In this document: positions 22,371 to 34,879 of the stretch, in pieces
Layout of the letters: every line of letters begins with the position of its first letter
How positions within the stretch are numbered: the stretch's first letter is position 1
Origin: Odiellus spinosus
Taxonomy: Eukaryota > Arthropoda > Arachnida > Opiliones > Phalangiidae
Direction: 5' to 3'
DNA: 64,000 bases
NCBI GenBank assembly: GCA_963920705.1
Contig: OY987238.1
Span: 13,696,183 to 13,760,182 of the forward strand
Notes under the pieces: model-generated
Told to the model about the DNA's origin: nothing
The model's database searches: none
The model's input: the letters and a program-made list of their open reading frames with translations, nothing else
Translations under genes and position numbers: made by a program

Positions 22371-24769
22371 TTACGTTCTTGGAATGAGACACTTATATTT
22401 GTTGACTATATATATATTATCATTCAATAATCTTGGGGCTAAAGGAAACGGGTTTTGCATTGCTGATTGACGAACTAAAGAATATAGTTCACTTAAAACT
22501 ACGCTATACGCGTTTAATTCTAGATTGAACTCTGTAGTTACCGATTCTTTAATTATAAAATACAGGTCATTGTCCAAGCTTAATATTTTGTAAACCAGAG
22601 CAAACTTTGGCTGAGCCTCGCTTACATTGTTTAAAACTAGGCAGTTGCCTTCCCTATATATATGACCATGTACAATAGCCTCTTTAATCTCCCAAACTTG
22701 AGAATCTCCTGCCATAGTTCTTACATCAGGTAAAATAGTTTCTGGGCATTTGGAAATATCGAAAGGTTTCTTAATTAATAACTCATTCCCACCATACAAA
22801 TAATTTTCATTTGGTTTTCCATTGGGGCCCCTTTGATAAAAACAATTCCTTAGCAAACTATAATTACACATGCTTAATGATATATTTTTGAAACTACCCC
22901 ATTTACGGCCTTTAAATATTGAAAAAAAAGCTTCAAATCTCATACACCAATGATGTCGCAATGGACCAAACATAGACACTTGTCTAGGTAGATGTACAAG
23001 GTAGTGGAATTTTGGTTTTATTGTAATTTCAGGATAAAGTCGATGAAACTCAATTATGTAAAGTTCGACTGCCTCTTTTAGCTGGTCAACTGTTTCTGAC
23101 GTTGCATAAGGTGACGTTCCTATATGAACTATTTGTACCAAACGAATGAAATTTTTAACATTTTCGCGGGTATCATGAGTAATTTTTTCACCAATAACAA
23201 ATGGTAACACTTCGATTAGGGTCAGACATGAAGCCGCGGATATATTTAAAGATCCTTCTTTACTAAGGATAGAACTTTCAATGGTGGGTGGTTTGTTTCT
23301 ATTCTCAAGATAATAATACTTAAAATTGACCAGGGCATTATTTATCCATTCTAAAGTAAACAATTTAACTTCTGAAATCAAATATGATAAGAGAGCTTTA
23401 ATTTCAACCAGAACGACACCTTCCAATAAAACATGCATAGGGTCATGGGTAGCGATACTTAAATCCATATCCTTTATATCAAAGAGAGGAGAACGCCGGT
23501 TTATACCATATTCCTTGCTCCATTCGTCTCTAGCTTTTTTAGACGAAATTTCCTCTAAAATGTCACATAACTCAAGATGGTCCTCTGTTGTACGTAATCT
23601 AAAATTATCTTCACTAAAATGTTCAAAAACATCAGGCTTGGAGCCGTGACATGTTCTGCAGCACTTATGTGCGAATCCAACACCTTCCTTAAAACCCCAT
23701 AACTGATTAGAGGCAGGAGTATCTGCTGGTGTACCAAGCAAAATGCCAGTTAATTCTTTTACTACACCATTTACTTTAAGGCCTAAATCTACACCACTCT
23801 GAAGGTCATTCATAGCCTGAACAAAATCTACCAATATGTTTTTCATACCAAATTTTTTTATATAGGCTGATTTAACAATTGCAAGTAGTTGCTTTGTGTA
23901 CAACTTTGACCTGAACATAGGTGGAATATTAGCTAATTCATAAGTAAAAAACGTTAGCTTATGAATTTTTCTTTGCATTCCAATTGGATTGCAAGTCTCA
24001 ACATCATCAACATTTAAAATGATTTTTAGACAGAATTCGCCATTTAATTTATGGTTTTTATAAAATGTACCATCACACCAATCTTTCATAATCGTATCAG
24101 TAGTTGCGTGTGAATTAGTAAGCCAATATTTGACATCTGGTATAGCGATTAATGATCTTAAGCTTTCTAATATTGGAATACTGTAGCCATAGGCTGATTT
24201 TTGTTTCAATTTTCCCTTAGACACGACTGGCATTCGTCCCATATAAACTTCCTGCGGTGTAATTAAATTAAAATTTAACTTAAAAAACTTTTTTCTTAAA
24301 GCGTCAGTTTTAAAGCAAGCAGATATTTCATCTAGATTAAAAAAATGATCAAATATTGAATCTGACACTTTTTGGCCAACTTCATTCCCAAAATTATTAA
24401 ACTTCAAACGAATAAAAACCCCAAATGCCTTAATAATTTCACTAAACTCCTCAACTATACAGTTTATGCTTTTCTTACTGAAACCAAAATTAGCTTCAAG
24501 TTTAAGGAAGAAGTAGCCCAGTGCTTTCGTTAAAATCAAAGATTCATCTTCCGCTAAAGGCAAGCCTTGATCATTGATATTGTCTTCGACCAAATTTAAA
24601 TTACAATCATCTACATCCATCGAAATCTCATCCTGCAAAAAATCTCCATACTCACTTAGAATATCATCACCTTCATTCGCAATTTGTTCGATACATACAG
24701 GTACATTGTGATATTTTGAACAGTGTTTTTTAAACGCATTCAAACTTTTTGATGAGTAAGGACAATTTT
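22371..24769 (-). CDS. DDE-type transposase-like protein with N-terminal C2H2 zinc finger; 5' end lost in assembly gap
   Basis: Open frame of 799 codons with no internal stop or frameshift, still open where it runs into the N gap at 24770. The codon at 24743 is TTG, not a true start. The frame reads on upstream as ...NCPYSSKSLNAFKKHCSKYH, the C-terminal half of a C2H2 finger, so the start and the first zinc ligand lie in the gap. Counting from the TTG codon: acidic stretch 25-70; LNVDDVETCNPIG at 243-255 then HKL; PADTPASNQLWGF at 339-351; Cys cluster KCCRTCHG (360-367); THDPMHVLLEG (432-442); KPKFHYLVHLPR (576-587); HHWCMRFEAFF (597-607). From memory, the same order of motifs occurs in uncharacterised transposase-like proteins of fish and cnidarians (DDFE...NPLG, D.MHD.LEG, MRFEAKH). 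I infer D246 or D247, D341 and E604 as a DDE triad. I cannot name the superfamily securely. An AATAAA follows the stop by about 40 bp (22327-22332). Confidence 0.85.
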
Positions 24770-24969
24770 NNNNNNNNNNNNNNNNNNNNNNNNNNNNNNN
24801 NNNNNNNNNNNNNNNNNNNNNNNNNNNNNNNNNNNNNNNNNNNNNNNNNNNNNNNNNNNNNNNNNNNNNNNNNNNNNNNNNNNNNNNNNNNNNNNNNNNN
24901 NNNNNNNNNNNNNNNNNNNNNNNNNNNNNNNNNNNNNNNNNNNNNNNNNNNNNNNNNNNNNNNNNNNNN
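24770..24969. other. Assembly gap, 200 N
   Basis: Exactly 200 undetermined bases, probably a placeholder of unknown true size. It removes the 5' end and any upstream terminal repeat of the transposase unit. Confidence 0.99.
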
Positions 24970-25220
<251 letters not shown>

Positions 25221-25499
25221 ATGGGCGTTGAGCGGGAATTAAAAAAAGTTATAATTGCCCGTTCCTCCTATTTTAAAGCGCCCGTCGTTCAGACTTTTTT
25301 TAAAGGACAAGTCTCACGGGTTTTGAATTAAGCGAGCTTTTAGAGCTTTCCAAATGAAACCTTCATCTTTGAATATGTTCCTTTATTTTGACATCATTTT
25401 AAATTAAACGAAGATCTTAAGTCAGACGTTGAAGGCTTAGTTCTAAATATTCAACGAGAATCGTGATTTGTTTTTGATGTTTTGAAGATTCGTAACTTC

Positions 25500-26490
25500 T
25501 TTATTTGGGGTTAAATTTTGTCGTCCGCGGTCGATTTTCGAAGTTAAGAGCGACAAGCTCTATTTCTATTGGTCGTTATCCCGTCGACGTGACTTTTTTT
25601 GGTGAGATCTGTCCTTGAAAAGAAAAAGTCGCCAATTTTGGTTGCGGAGAATAATTCCTCGAGGGGGAGTCTGTCTCGCTTTAGGTCGGCTGACCTTGTC
25701 GGCGTTGATTCTTATTGCGTCGCGTTTGACGGCGGCGGCGAACGAAAACGAAACGTGCCGCGAGATGCCGTAGGTTTTTCGGCGCCGTATTGTCGCGTAC
25801 GGGGGCGCCGCGACCCCCGTCAGCCGGCTTGGACGTCCAATGGAGTGAAAGGCTTCGGCGGACGCCGAAAGCGGAGGCTTCTCCTCCCTTCCCAGGCGGT
25901 GCTTCGACGCCCCGCCAGAAACCAATGAGGAACTCGATGCGCGTTATCCAATGCGCGCCAGCACCCCCTCGCGGTCGTCGCCGGAAAGCCGCGTAGCGAT
26001 ATCGGGGAAGAGAGGGGCTAACCGAAACTAGAAGGGGGGAAAGAGGGGAGAGAGAGCGAGAGAGGCATGGAGGGAGGGAGGAGGCGCGGGGGGGAAACGT
26101 CACGCGCGTAAAGGACGGCTTCGAAGTCCGCTCACACACAGCTGATAGATCTTGGCGTGGCCGAGCGAAAACGGTCGAACTAGAGTCGGAGCTACCTTCT
26201 CGTTGAAATAGCGTGCCGAGGACGTTTCCCATTTTCGAGAAAAGTTTTATCCCGAAGCCAAGCAGCGACCCCTACGAGTCGGCTATCACCCCCGCTATTT
26301 TCCTCTCTCGCTGCCGGCTTTTCCGAGAGAGTTTCGGCTCCGCGCGTTCGGGGAGCCTACCTTGTCGTCGGACGCGGCGGAAAAGAAGCGTGGAACGGCG
26401 GCCTTTCAGTCGACGGGGCGAAAGGGCGTCTCGCGTAGTCCGACTCCCGCCCCCCTGAACGTATATCCCCCTTTCAATGTCGGCGTCTTC
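25500..26490 (+). promoter_or_regulatory. CpG-rich island: upstream region and 5' leader of the POU gene
   Basis: GC content and CpG frequency rise sharply from about 25.5 kb, after the (TA)n tract, and stay high through the coding region. No clear TATA box is visible, which fits a CpG-island promoter. Several long open frames here on both strands are by-products of high GC. The transcription start cannot be placed from sequence alone. Confidence 0.6.
26020..26090 (+). promoter_or_regulatory. GA-rich tract with GAGAG motifs
   Basis: Purine-rich stretch with repeated GAGAG/GGGAGG motifs about 400 bp before the POU start codon. In arthropods such tracts are often GAGA-factor sites at promoters of developmental genes. 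Binding here is inferred only. Confidence 0.4.
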
Positions 26491-26545
26491 ATGGCTACGA
26501 GCGCGTCCCTGCCGTACGCCGCCACAAGCGCCGTGTCTTCCCTGA
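26477..26545 (+). other. Short upstream ORF overlapping the POU start codon
   Basis: An ATG 14 bp upstream of the chosen start opens a 22-codon frame in another register and stops inside the coding region. The context of this ATG is weak (pyrimidine at -3). The main ATG also lacks a purine at -3 but has G at +4. If the leader includes this ATG it could lower translation of the POU protein. Confidence 0.35.
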
Positions 26546-27855
26546 CGAACGTACACGAGGACGACAGCAGCGGCATGCAGGTCGCCACCTCGCAGGCCGG
26601 TTACGCCCGCGACGCGCCCGAGATTAAGTACATGCCGCCGCCGCAGCACCACCAAGGAGGCCACAACGGACACGCGCTGGCCGCGGCGGCAGTGGCAGCC
26701 GCGGCGGCGGCCGCCGCTCCTCATCATCATCATCACCACCATCACCAGTGGGTAACGGGGCTACCGCACCACGGCGAGACCGCCTGGCCGTCCAGCATGG
26801 CCCCCTCCAGCCTGCACGGACAGGAGATGAAACCCCATCAGCATTCCAGCGCCGACCTCCACTCGTCGCCCGGAGGAGCCCTGCACCACCGTCCCTCTCA
26901 GCACATGACGGCCTCGCACCCCTGGCACCCCTCGTCCCTGGCCTCGTCCCACATGGGCATGGGCCCCCCGACGAACGGCACCTCGCCCCTCCAGCACCCG
27001 GCCTACGGCAGTATGAACGGCATGCTGGGCGGGCACGGAGGAGGGGGCGGAGGTCACCCGGCCATGAGAGAACTTAACCCGCACGAACAACATCACCACC
27101 ATCTCGGTCACGACCCGTCGAGGGACGGCGGGCACGGGGGCCGCAGCCTGGCCAGCCTGCAAGAACAGAGGCACCACGCGGGCTCCGCGGGACCAGAAAG
27201 CGGCGAAGACGAGGCCCCCAGTTCGGACGATTTGGAACATTTCGCGAAACAATTTAAACAGCGGCGAATCAAACTGGGCTTCACGCAGGCGGACGTCGGC
27301 CTGGCCCTAGGGACGCTGTACGGTAACGTCTTCAGTCAAACGACCATTTGTCGATTCGAAGCGTTACAATTAAGTTTCAAAAATATGTGCAAATTGAAGC
27401 CCCTCTTAGCCAAGTGGCTCGAGGAGGCGGACAGTACGACGGGATCGCCGACCAGCATCGACAAAATCGCCGCCCAGGGACGAAAGCGGAAAAAAAGGAC
27501 CAGCATAGAGGTGTCGGTAAAAGGCGCGCTCGAAACTCATTTCCATAAACAGCCGAAACCTTCGGCCCAAGAAATCGCCTCGCTGGCGGACAGTCTCCAA
27601 CTCGAGAAAGAGGTGGTGCGCGTTTGGTTCTGCAATCGGCGCCAAAAAGAGAAACGCATGACCCCTCCGGTAGGGCAAATGCCCGGGGGTCCCGGGAACG
27701 GGGACATGATGTTAGGCCCCGACGGTGGACTGGTGCACGGTAGCCCCGGACAAATGCACGCCCACTCTCACAGTCCCCCCATGCTACATTCGCCCCCGCC
27801 CCCTCATACGTCTTTGCCTTCGCACTCGGTGGGTCAATCGTTAACGGCCCATTGA
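26491..27855 (+). CDS. vvl: POU class III homeobox transcription factor (vvl / POU3F orthologue), single exon
   Basis: Predicted 454-residue nuclear DNA-binding protein. A POU-specific domain spans about residues 244-314 ([16 protein letters not shown] to KWLEEAD). A linker with [19 protein letters not shown] follows, then a POU homeodomain at about 331-390 with recognition helix [15 protein letters not shown] (the WFCNRR motif is at 379-384, with Cys at homeodomain position 50 and Asn at 51). These sequences are diagnostic of class III. The N-terminal half is low-complexity: an Ala run (62-76), eight His (78-85) before QWVTGL, a WHPSS block and NGMLG, all typical of the class. The C-terminus has HSHSPPML and ends in LTAH, as in Drosophila vvl (from memory). 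The frame stays open upstream to a TTG at 26362 but has no earlier ATG; ATG 26491 encodes MATSAS, like vertebrate POU3F starts (MATAAS). Intronless, as is common in this class. The gene is strongly GC-rich compared with its AT-rich surroundings. The family acts in neural, tracheal and ectodermal development; that role is inferred here. Confidence 0.97.
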   Translation: MATSASLPYAATSAVSSLTNVHEDDSSGMQVATSQAGYARDAPEIKYMPPPQHHQGGHNGHALAAAAVAAAAAAAAPHHHHHHHHQWVTGLPHHGETAWPSSMAPSSLHGQEMKPHQHSSADLHSSPGGALHHRPSQHMTASHPWHPSSLASSHMGMGPPTNGTSPLQHPAYGSMNGMLGGHGGGGGGHPAMRELNPHEQHHHHLGHDPSRDGGHGGRSLASLQEQRHHAGSAGPESGEDEAPSSDDLEHFAKQFKQRRIKLGFTQADVGLALGTLYGNVFSQTTICRFEALQLSFKNMCKLKPLLAKWLEEADSTTGSPTSIDKIAAQGRKRKKRTSIEVSVKGALETHFHKQPKPSAQEIASLADSLQLEKEVVRVWFCNRRQKEKRMTPPVGQMPGGPGNGDMMLGPDGGLVHGSPGQMHAHSHSPPMLHSPPPPHTSLPSHSVGQSLTAH

Positions 27856-28700
27856 CCTTTAACCGCCTGGGAGCTACAGTGGTCCGACGACGGACTATAA
27901 CGCGTGGTCAATAACGACGCCAAAAACGTCAAAATTTCGGGGTCCAGGGCGCGCCCAACGACGGGTGGCGCATTTTCCTTTCGACTAAAAATATATTAAA
28001 CGTTCCCCCCTTATAATAATAGCGAAAAAGATCGCGGGAGCGTAAGATCAGCGCTAAATTTAGCGGGGAGTCAAAAACGACCCGGGGTATTTTCTAATCT
28101 TCCGCGGGGAAGAACTCCAGTCCCCTACCCCCTCGGGCTAGGTAGGGAGCTTTTCGGGATTCTTACAGGCAACCCCCCGAAAGACGAAAATAAACGAACC
28201 CTGAAAGGAAAGCCGTCTTCGGCGCTAACCCGAAACCCCGAAGGAACCACTGTGACTCTCAGGTAGTTGTCAAAATTTACGTTTGTTAATGTTTTCGAAC
28301 ATAAACACGCGAAAAAAAAAAAACTTTTAACAAAAAAAGCGGGTCTTTTCTTCGGAAAACATTTAGAGAAAAATAAACGGAAAACCCGCGAACGAGCGCG
28401 CGATAAAAACATTCCTATGCCGGGTTTTAACGTAAACGAAACCCGCGTTTATTTCTCTTTCGCGTCAAAGAAACGATACCGTTTTTATTTTCGATTCATT
28501 CCCCCCAAAGGTGTATAAAAATTCAGCCATAAATCGCGGTGTGTTTATATAAAAATTAAGAAAATGAAAACCTTTTTTCGTTTAAATGTAAATAGAATTG
28601 TTTCCCCCCAAAAATATTTCCCGTTTTTCTAAAAACCATAAAAAAAAACGAAGTAAAATTGAGACCAGAGAAGGGAGTGCTGAAAATAAATTTTTATTGT
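27856..28700 (+). other. Probable 3' UTR of the POU gene with poly(A) signals
   Basis: GC content decays gradually after the stop codon, with no conserved open frame. AATAAA hexamers occur at 28189-28194, 28372-28377 and 28685-28690. The last one lies where the sequence returns to the AT-rich background and is a reasonable end of transcript. Which signal is used cannot be decided from sequence. Confidence 0.4.
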
Positions 28701-31700
28701 CGATATGTATAAAATATAATCACGAATAATCCGGATTTAAAAACAAATTACATAAAACCAAACGAAATTTAAATGTTTTTCGCGTTTTTAAGTTATCAAT
28801 ATCAGTTTTTTCCTAATTCGTAAGAATTTCATAGGCAAGTTTTATACATATTTTTTTTTTTTAAACTATAAACAAAAACCCTACCCCCCGAAATCAACCC
28901 TAGTCACTACAGAACCTAATTAAACAAACAAACAAACACCTCGTACGTCTACGTATAAGACTTTCGTTACCCTATGGGCGGCGGTGAACGACGAACGGAC
29001 TTGGCGAAAATATTGACGGACTATTATCGCGGGCGGCAACGGCCATTTTAAAAGCTCGCGTCCGGTGAAGAATTGCGTATTAACCGGTTGTTGTCTTAAT
29101 AACAATGAAGACTGGTCCGGACGTTCAGCGTTCACTTTAAACCCAGGGGTTTGCGGCATAATTTTGGGTATGTACAATGTTATTGAGCATTTAAAATACA
29201 TTTAAAATCGTTTAAATTTAACCGTAATTAACCCTCATACACTATCCGAGTACAATCCTCCGTAAGACACCGTAAAAAATTTTAAAAATAGACACGGGGG
29301 TTTTAATTTAATTGAAAATATTTAATTATGATTATTAGTTAAGCCTTTGTTGGGACCAATTTAATCGGAAATTAAATTTAATCGAGATATTTAAAGTTGA
29401 GATTATATTTAGAACAAAATTATATATTTAATACACTTTATCGTTTAAATTTAACTAAAGTTAGATTTTATTATTTTGCGGGCATTCTAATAATTAATTA
29501 AGATTAAATTTGAGTTAATATTAAAGCATAATTGACACTAATATAACTCACGTTAGTATATTGAAAATTAACAATACTATTAACTGTTTTTTAACGATTA
29601 AATATTTATACCAACACGGGAATAAATATTTTAATTTTAAATTATGTGAAATATAATTTATTAATGATCATGAAAGTTAAACATTAATTATTGGTGACAA
29701 TTACGCTTTCATTAACCTCATTTAATCGCGTTATTTATTAAGCTATTAGCTATAATTACTTAATCAAGAAACAAACGGAACTAAGATAAGCGTCTAGGAA
29801 TAAATTGAATAAATTAAATATATTTTCCATTAATTAGCATATTTTGAATAGATAATATTTTTGTTATAACATTCCTAAAAACCGTAAAATCCCTCCCGTA
29901 ATCTAAAACTACTTTGTGGTCTAAAGCTTTAACCGCAATTTATGCAAATTCGCCTTTATTATCAGATAATTATGGCTTCTTCAAATGATTTCGTTTATTT
30001 ATCCCAATATTAATTTTCCCGACAATCTCTCTCTCTAATTCTCGGTTAAGGTCTGACAGTTTTAACTTTTTGGAGCCCAAATTAGATCAAATTTATGCCT
30101 ATAATTAAATACAAGCACAAATTATAATTAATTTTAATTAATAAATAAATATTCAAAATTTTAAATAATTGCCGTAAACCCCTGGGAAACATAGTTTAAT
30201 TAGTCTTAATTTCGACTTAATTAGGTGTTTGTTTTTAAATCATAATTTAAGTGCCATAATTGTAAGGTACCATCCCCGTTTTTAAAAATTTGGTTAAAAT
30301 CATATTTAATTTAATTTAAAATAAAAAAAAAATCTAGAGCTAAAATAATCAAATTGTTTAATTTTTTTAAAACTAAATTTAAAAATAAAATTAAACTTAC
30401 AGCAAATTAATTTGCGACCTTTTGGTTAAAAACTTAAATTTTAAAACCAATTCCGTCTGCAATTAGTTAAATTAATTAATATTTTAATTAAAAATAATAA
30501 AAATTGGATTTTAAAAAGAACGCGCGAACTTTTTTGGACAAAACATACCTATCTTGGTGTATACTGTTAAAAAAAATTATAAATAGTAACGAAAAAACTA
30601 AAGTTGTATATTATTATTATAATAATTGATAAGGGTCATTAGATATGATTGGAAGAAATGAAAATAAAAATGAAAAAACAGTTTGTGATATAGAGATTGG
30701 AAAAGTGTTATTTGAAATTTATTTTAAAATTATCATATTAATATTTTTGGATGATTTAGAAACGGTTAAGGCATACTTGAAACGGGTAATCAGATAATAA
30801 TTTAGATAGATTTAGATACGATCTACAAAATGAGACCAAATACGTCGAAATTGGTCCATAAATAAGAAAGTTACGAATTTTTAAAGATTTCGAAAAAATG
30901 TAAATATTTTAGAGCCGTAATAAGACGTCACTTTCAATAAAAAAAATATTTATTATAATTTAATTTATAAAGGAAAATATCATATTTTATAGTAGCTAAT
31001 TAAAATATATTCAAATTTAATAAATTATTAATTTAACATTCATATTTAAAAAAAATTCAAATTTAAATATCCGTAATATTTAATTAAATGAGAGGTTAAA
31101 GGTTAATCGTTGATTTAAGGGATTACAGGTTATCTATAGGATTAACTATTACATCTAGATTTAAAATATCGTACTTTAAATTATTAATTTAATTTATATT
31201 TAAATATATTTATATATATTAAATATTAACAACCAATATTGATATATTTAAAAATATTTTTAAATATCTGAAAATTAATATTCAATTAAATAGGTCAATA
31301 GAGGTTAAAGTTCACGCGTTTATAGGTTAGTGTTTTCTTTAAAATTTGGGTAAATTGTTTGGAGAATGACATTAAAATAGGCGCGTTATAATTCTTAAAT
31401 TGGATCATAGCCACGCTTTTCCCCCTTTTACTGGTATTTAAATCTACAGCCGCAAATTTGAATTGCAAATGTTTAGCTTTGATGACATTTCGGTCTAAAT
31501 TAAGTACTACGCTTAGGGTCTTAGAGAAAAGATACGGAACAAACCATTCTTAAAGCTCAGCCGAAAACATTTTAAATAAATCGGATACAATTTAATTAAT
31601 GTGGTTTTAATTTTTTTTTTTTTTTTGTAAGATTTTTATTTTTAAGAGCCGTGAGAATTGTAATTCATCATTTTGAATATAACGAATTTAATAGTGGAAG

Positions 31701-31872
31701 TAAAGATGGGCGGTTTTTTTTTTTAAAACCACATGGATTAAATTGGGTTATTATACAGCGTTTAGGGGCCGAATTACGTAAACATAACTACTCCCACACA
31801 TTGCTTTTTTATTTTATTTATTTTTTTAATTTATTATTTGGAAATTTGGTTTTAATTTTTTTTTTTTTTTTA
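28701..31872. other. AT-rich DNA downstream of the POU gene
   Basis: Very AT-rich with many TTAA and AATTAA motifs and no coding frame. It could hold enhancers of the POU gene, but nothing in the sequence alone shows them. Confidence 0.5.
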
Positions 31873-32215
31873 TGGAACTTGTTATTATAGAAATCTTGGG
31901 TTTATGGGATTAGTTTAACTTAGATTTGTTAGTGATTAGTGTTAACGTTTTTAAGAGCTTTAAAATTAAATTAATTTAGTTTAAATTGGATAATAATTAA
32001 GAAAGTTAGGTTTTTTAAATATTTTTAAATTTGATTTTAATGTTTTTTTTGGAACTTGTTATTATAGAAATCTTGGGTTTATGGGATTAGTTTAACTTAG
32101 AATTGTTAGTGATTCGTGTTAACGTTTTTAAGAGCTTTAAAATGAAATTAATTTCGTCGAAATCGGATTATAATTAAGAAAGTTAAAATATTTTTGAATT
32201 TTGTTTCTTTTATAA
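31873..32215 (+). repeat. 177-bp tandem duplication
   Basis: TGGAACTTGTTATTATAGAA begins both copies (31873 and 32050). The copies differ by a few substitutions and a deletion near the end. Confidence 0.85.
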
Positions 32216-32487
32216 TTTTTTTAATTCGACTCATTATTCAATTCTGACGTCATCAACTATTTTATTAATTTAAAATTCAACTTCATTGACCTAATTTGTT
32301 TCATTTTTAAGTTATTAACACGCTGGATCAATATCATAAAGCATCAATTTAAAGCAAAAATTTTGATTAGTCATTAATGAGGAAATCTAAATATAATTTA
32401 ACAAAATCTAAAAAAAAAAAAAATGTGACTGCCTTATTTATTAATCGATTTTGACGCAATTGGTATACGACTATTATCAATCGAAGA

Positions 32488-32795
32488 CATTTCTGGATTA
32501 AGTACTTTTACGAAAAAGACAGCGCGAAAGCGACCCTATCACGTGCGAGAATCAACTGTAGGCGAATTAAAACAGTAGATAAATCACGCGACCATAATGA
32601 TGACGTAGATTGCGGGGAATTTTTATTTTAAAAATTCTGAAAATGGTGATTATAAAATATGTATTTTTAGTGTCGCTGTAATTTTGTTCTATGACATATG
32701 TATATATATTTTGAATCGCTTTTTAACGATCAACCCGAAAATGCTACTTAATTTCAATTTGGAGTTCGTGAAAAATCCATAATAGATTAACTTTA
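32488..32795 (+). mobile_element. Family A copy, one arm
   Basis: Begins CATTTCTGGATTAAGTACTT. Has the centre and palindrome arm, with a degraded right terminus. Confidence 0.75.
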
Positions 32796-33265
32796 AATAC
32801 TTAAGAATGGTTCTTGAAAAAAAAAACTTTTTTCGCTTCTGGCGATTGTCCGAAGTTCCGAACTAGCCACTTTCCAACGAAAGAGAATGTTTTTAAAACG
32901 GTTGAAACCACGAGGAAACTATTGTCGATTATGGCCGGAAGCCCTCCAAGGCAAGTTTTGGGAGAGAAAACTTAAAGCTCTCGTCGGCCTTAAGATAAAA
33001 TGTTCCTAAAAGCCATTTTTTTTTTTTTTTCCCGCACTTTCTTCGGGGGTTTTGGAGTCTGATTTCACCTAGATTCGAGCCCCTCGGAACCCGAGTACCC
33101 GACCTGTTTTAAAACCTGGAGAAGGGGGGCTTACGGTTTAGAAACTAGGAGGGTTAAAACCGAAAAAACGGGGAGGGCAGACACCCAAAAACCGACAAGA
33201 GGTGAAAAGAAAAAGTTTTAAAGGCAGTCGAATATCCCAGGTTTTTTTCCCGCGCTTTCAAACTT

Positions 33266-33480
33266 ACCTGAGACTAAGATATAAGGAATAACTATGGTAC
33301 CTTTACCATTAACAGCAATGTAAAGTAACGTTGAATTTCGTATAAAGTAGACAGAGTTACCTGAGAGTAAGATATAAGGAATTACTATAGTATCTTTACC
33401 ATTAACAGTGGTGTAAAGTAACATTGATCCTCGTTTAAAATAGTCAAACTTACCGGAGACTTAAAGATAAGTACTTAAAG
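33266..33480 (+). repeat. 93-bp tandem repeat
   Basis: Units start ACCTGAGA/ACCGGAGA at 33266, 33359 and 33452, exactly 93 bp apart. The third is partial. A 68-codon minus-strand frame across them is not a gene. Confidence 0.85.
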
Positions 33481-34199
33481 GGTGACTTAGCCTTTGATTG
33501 TAATGTAAAGTGATGGTGATTTTAACTAAATTTGAGTCAATCGATCTTGAGACTAAGATACTGGTTATAAAAGTGTATTTTATATCTTCGTTTTAGTGTA
33601 ATTTTAAAGTGACTTAGTTTTATCAAGTACGTTTATATTTCTTGAGAGTAAAAGTAATGATTAAATAGGGATATCAACGCGTTTAACGGAACTGTAAGGT
33701 TAAGATGACTTTGTAATAATTTTGCCCGAGAGTTAAGGAATCAGTATTGAAGGCCTGACTTGTGTGTTGTAAGTGAAAGGGTAGTCAATTTTATCAGGGA
33801 GTAATAGTAAGGATATTTTAGGGTATTTTAAACTTTGGTAACGCTGTTAAGTTACGTTGGTAACGAGGGGGAAACGCGAGAATATAAAAAAATATATATA
33901 TACAGGTAGAAAACTACGTGTTCGGCCTCCAAGTTTTCGCTTTAAAGCTCCTTATGCCCACAGAGTGAATTCTTTTTTCTTTTTTTCGAACTTATTATTT
34001 CTGTTAGTAAAAACCTCCCTTTAGGCTTTATGTTTCGTAATTCTTACTACGAACTTGAATTTTTCCCCCTTAAAAAAATATATAAAATAAAAGTTACCTA
34101 TATACCCTGAAGGATACCGATTAAATAAAAAAGAAACCAAGAATCAAAGGACAAATCTTGTTTTAAACTCAAGATTTCAACAGATTTCGGATAAAGTTT

Positions 34200-34620
34200 A
34201 TAGAGACCTTTGAAACGATACCGAGAACGTTGAAATCGAAACATAAATAAGAAAGTTAGGAATTTTTGTTATCTATGATGACGTCATGGTGGAATGATTC
34301 AAAAATTTATAGGATTATGATATTATATGCAACATAATTGGATAGGGTTTATTAAGAGCTTTGAAACGAAACAGAGAACGTTGAAATCGATACATAAATA
34401 AGAAAGTTAGGAATTTTTTTATCTATGATGACGTCATGGTGGAATGATTCAAAAATGTATAGGATTATGATATTATATGCAATGTAATTGGATAGGGTTT
34501 ATTAAGAGCTTCGAAACGAAACCGAGAACGTTGAAATCGATACATAAATAAGAAAGTTAGGATTTTTTTATCTATGATGACGTCATGGTGGAATATTTGA
34601 ATAAGTATATGATGGTTGTC
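34200..34620 (+). repeat. ~150-bp tandem repeat with TGATGACGTCATGG
   Basis: Three units; ATCTATGATGACGTCATGG starts at 34271, 34421 and 34570. Each has a perfect TGACGTCA palindrome (CRE-like). Confidence 0.85.
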
Positions 34621-34702
34621 AATAGCTTTGAAACGATACGATGTTAAAATCTACATTACCATTCAAATTTGAATTAAAGATAAAGATATTAATCAGACTT
34701 CT

Positions 34703-34788
34703 ACACGGTTGACCCCTAAACTTTGTAATTTGACCTTTTCAAAACGGTTAAAAATGATTTCAAAGTCTCTTCGTGTGAAGGCTACTTT
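34703..34788 (-). mobile_element. Family E fragment
   Basis: ATTTGACCTTTTCAAAACGG ... CAAAGTCTCTTCGTGTGAAGG. Partial and diverged. Confidence 0.4.
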
Positions 34789-34879
34789 AGGAAGATGAGT
34801 TCCAGCTTTCATAGTTTACGATCTTCATTGGTGTTATAGAAAAACCCTGAGGCTGATTGATACATAATTTTAAACCTCA

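Noticed and set aside
26362..26490. Extension of the POU protein by 43 residues
   Set aside because: It begins with TTG, has no ATG, and the family's usual MATxAS start lies at 26491.
26272..26745. Long minus-strand frame across the POU start region, and similar ones at 25681-26232 and 26761-27252
   Set aside because: Shadows of a GC-rich coding region and CpG island. Low-complexity Arg/Gly/Val composition and no domain.
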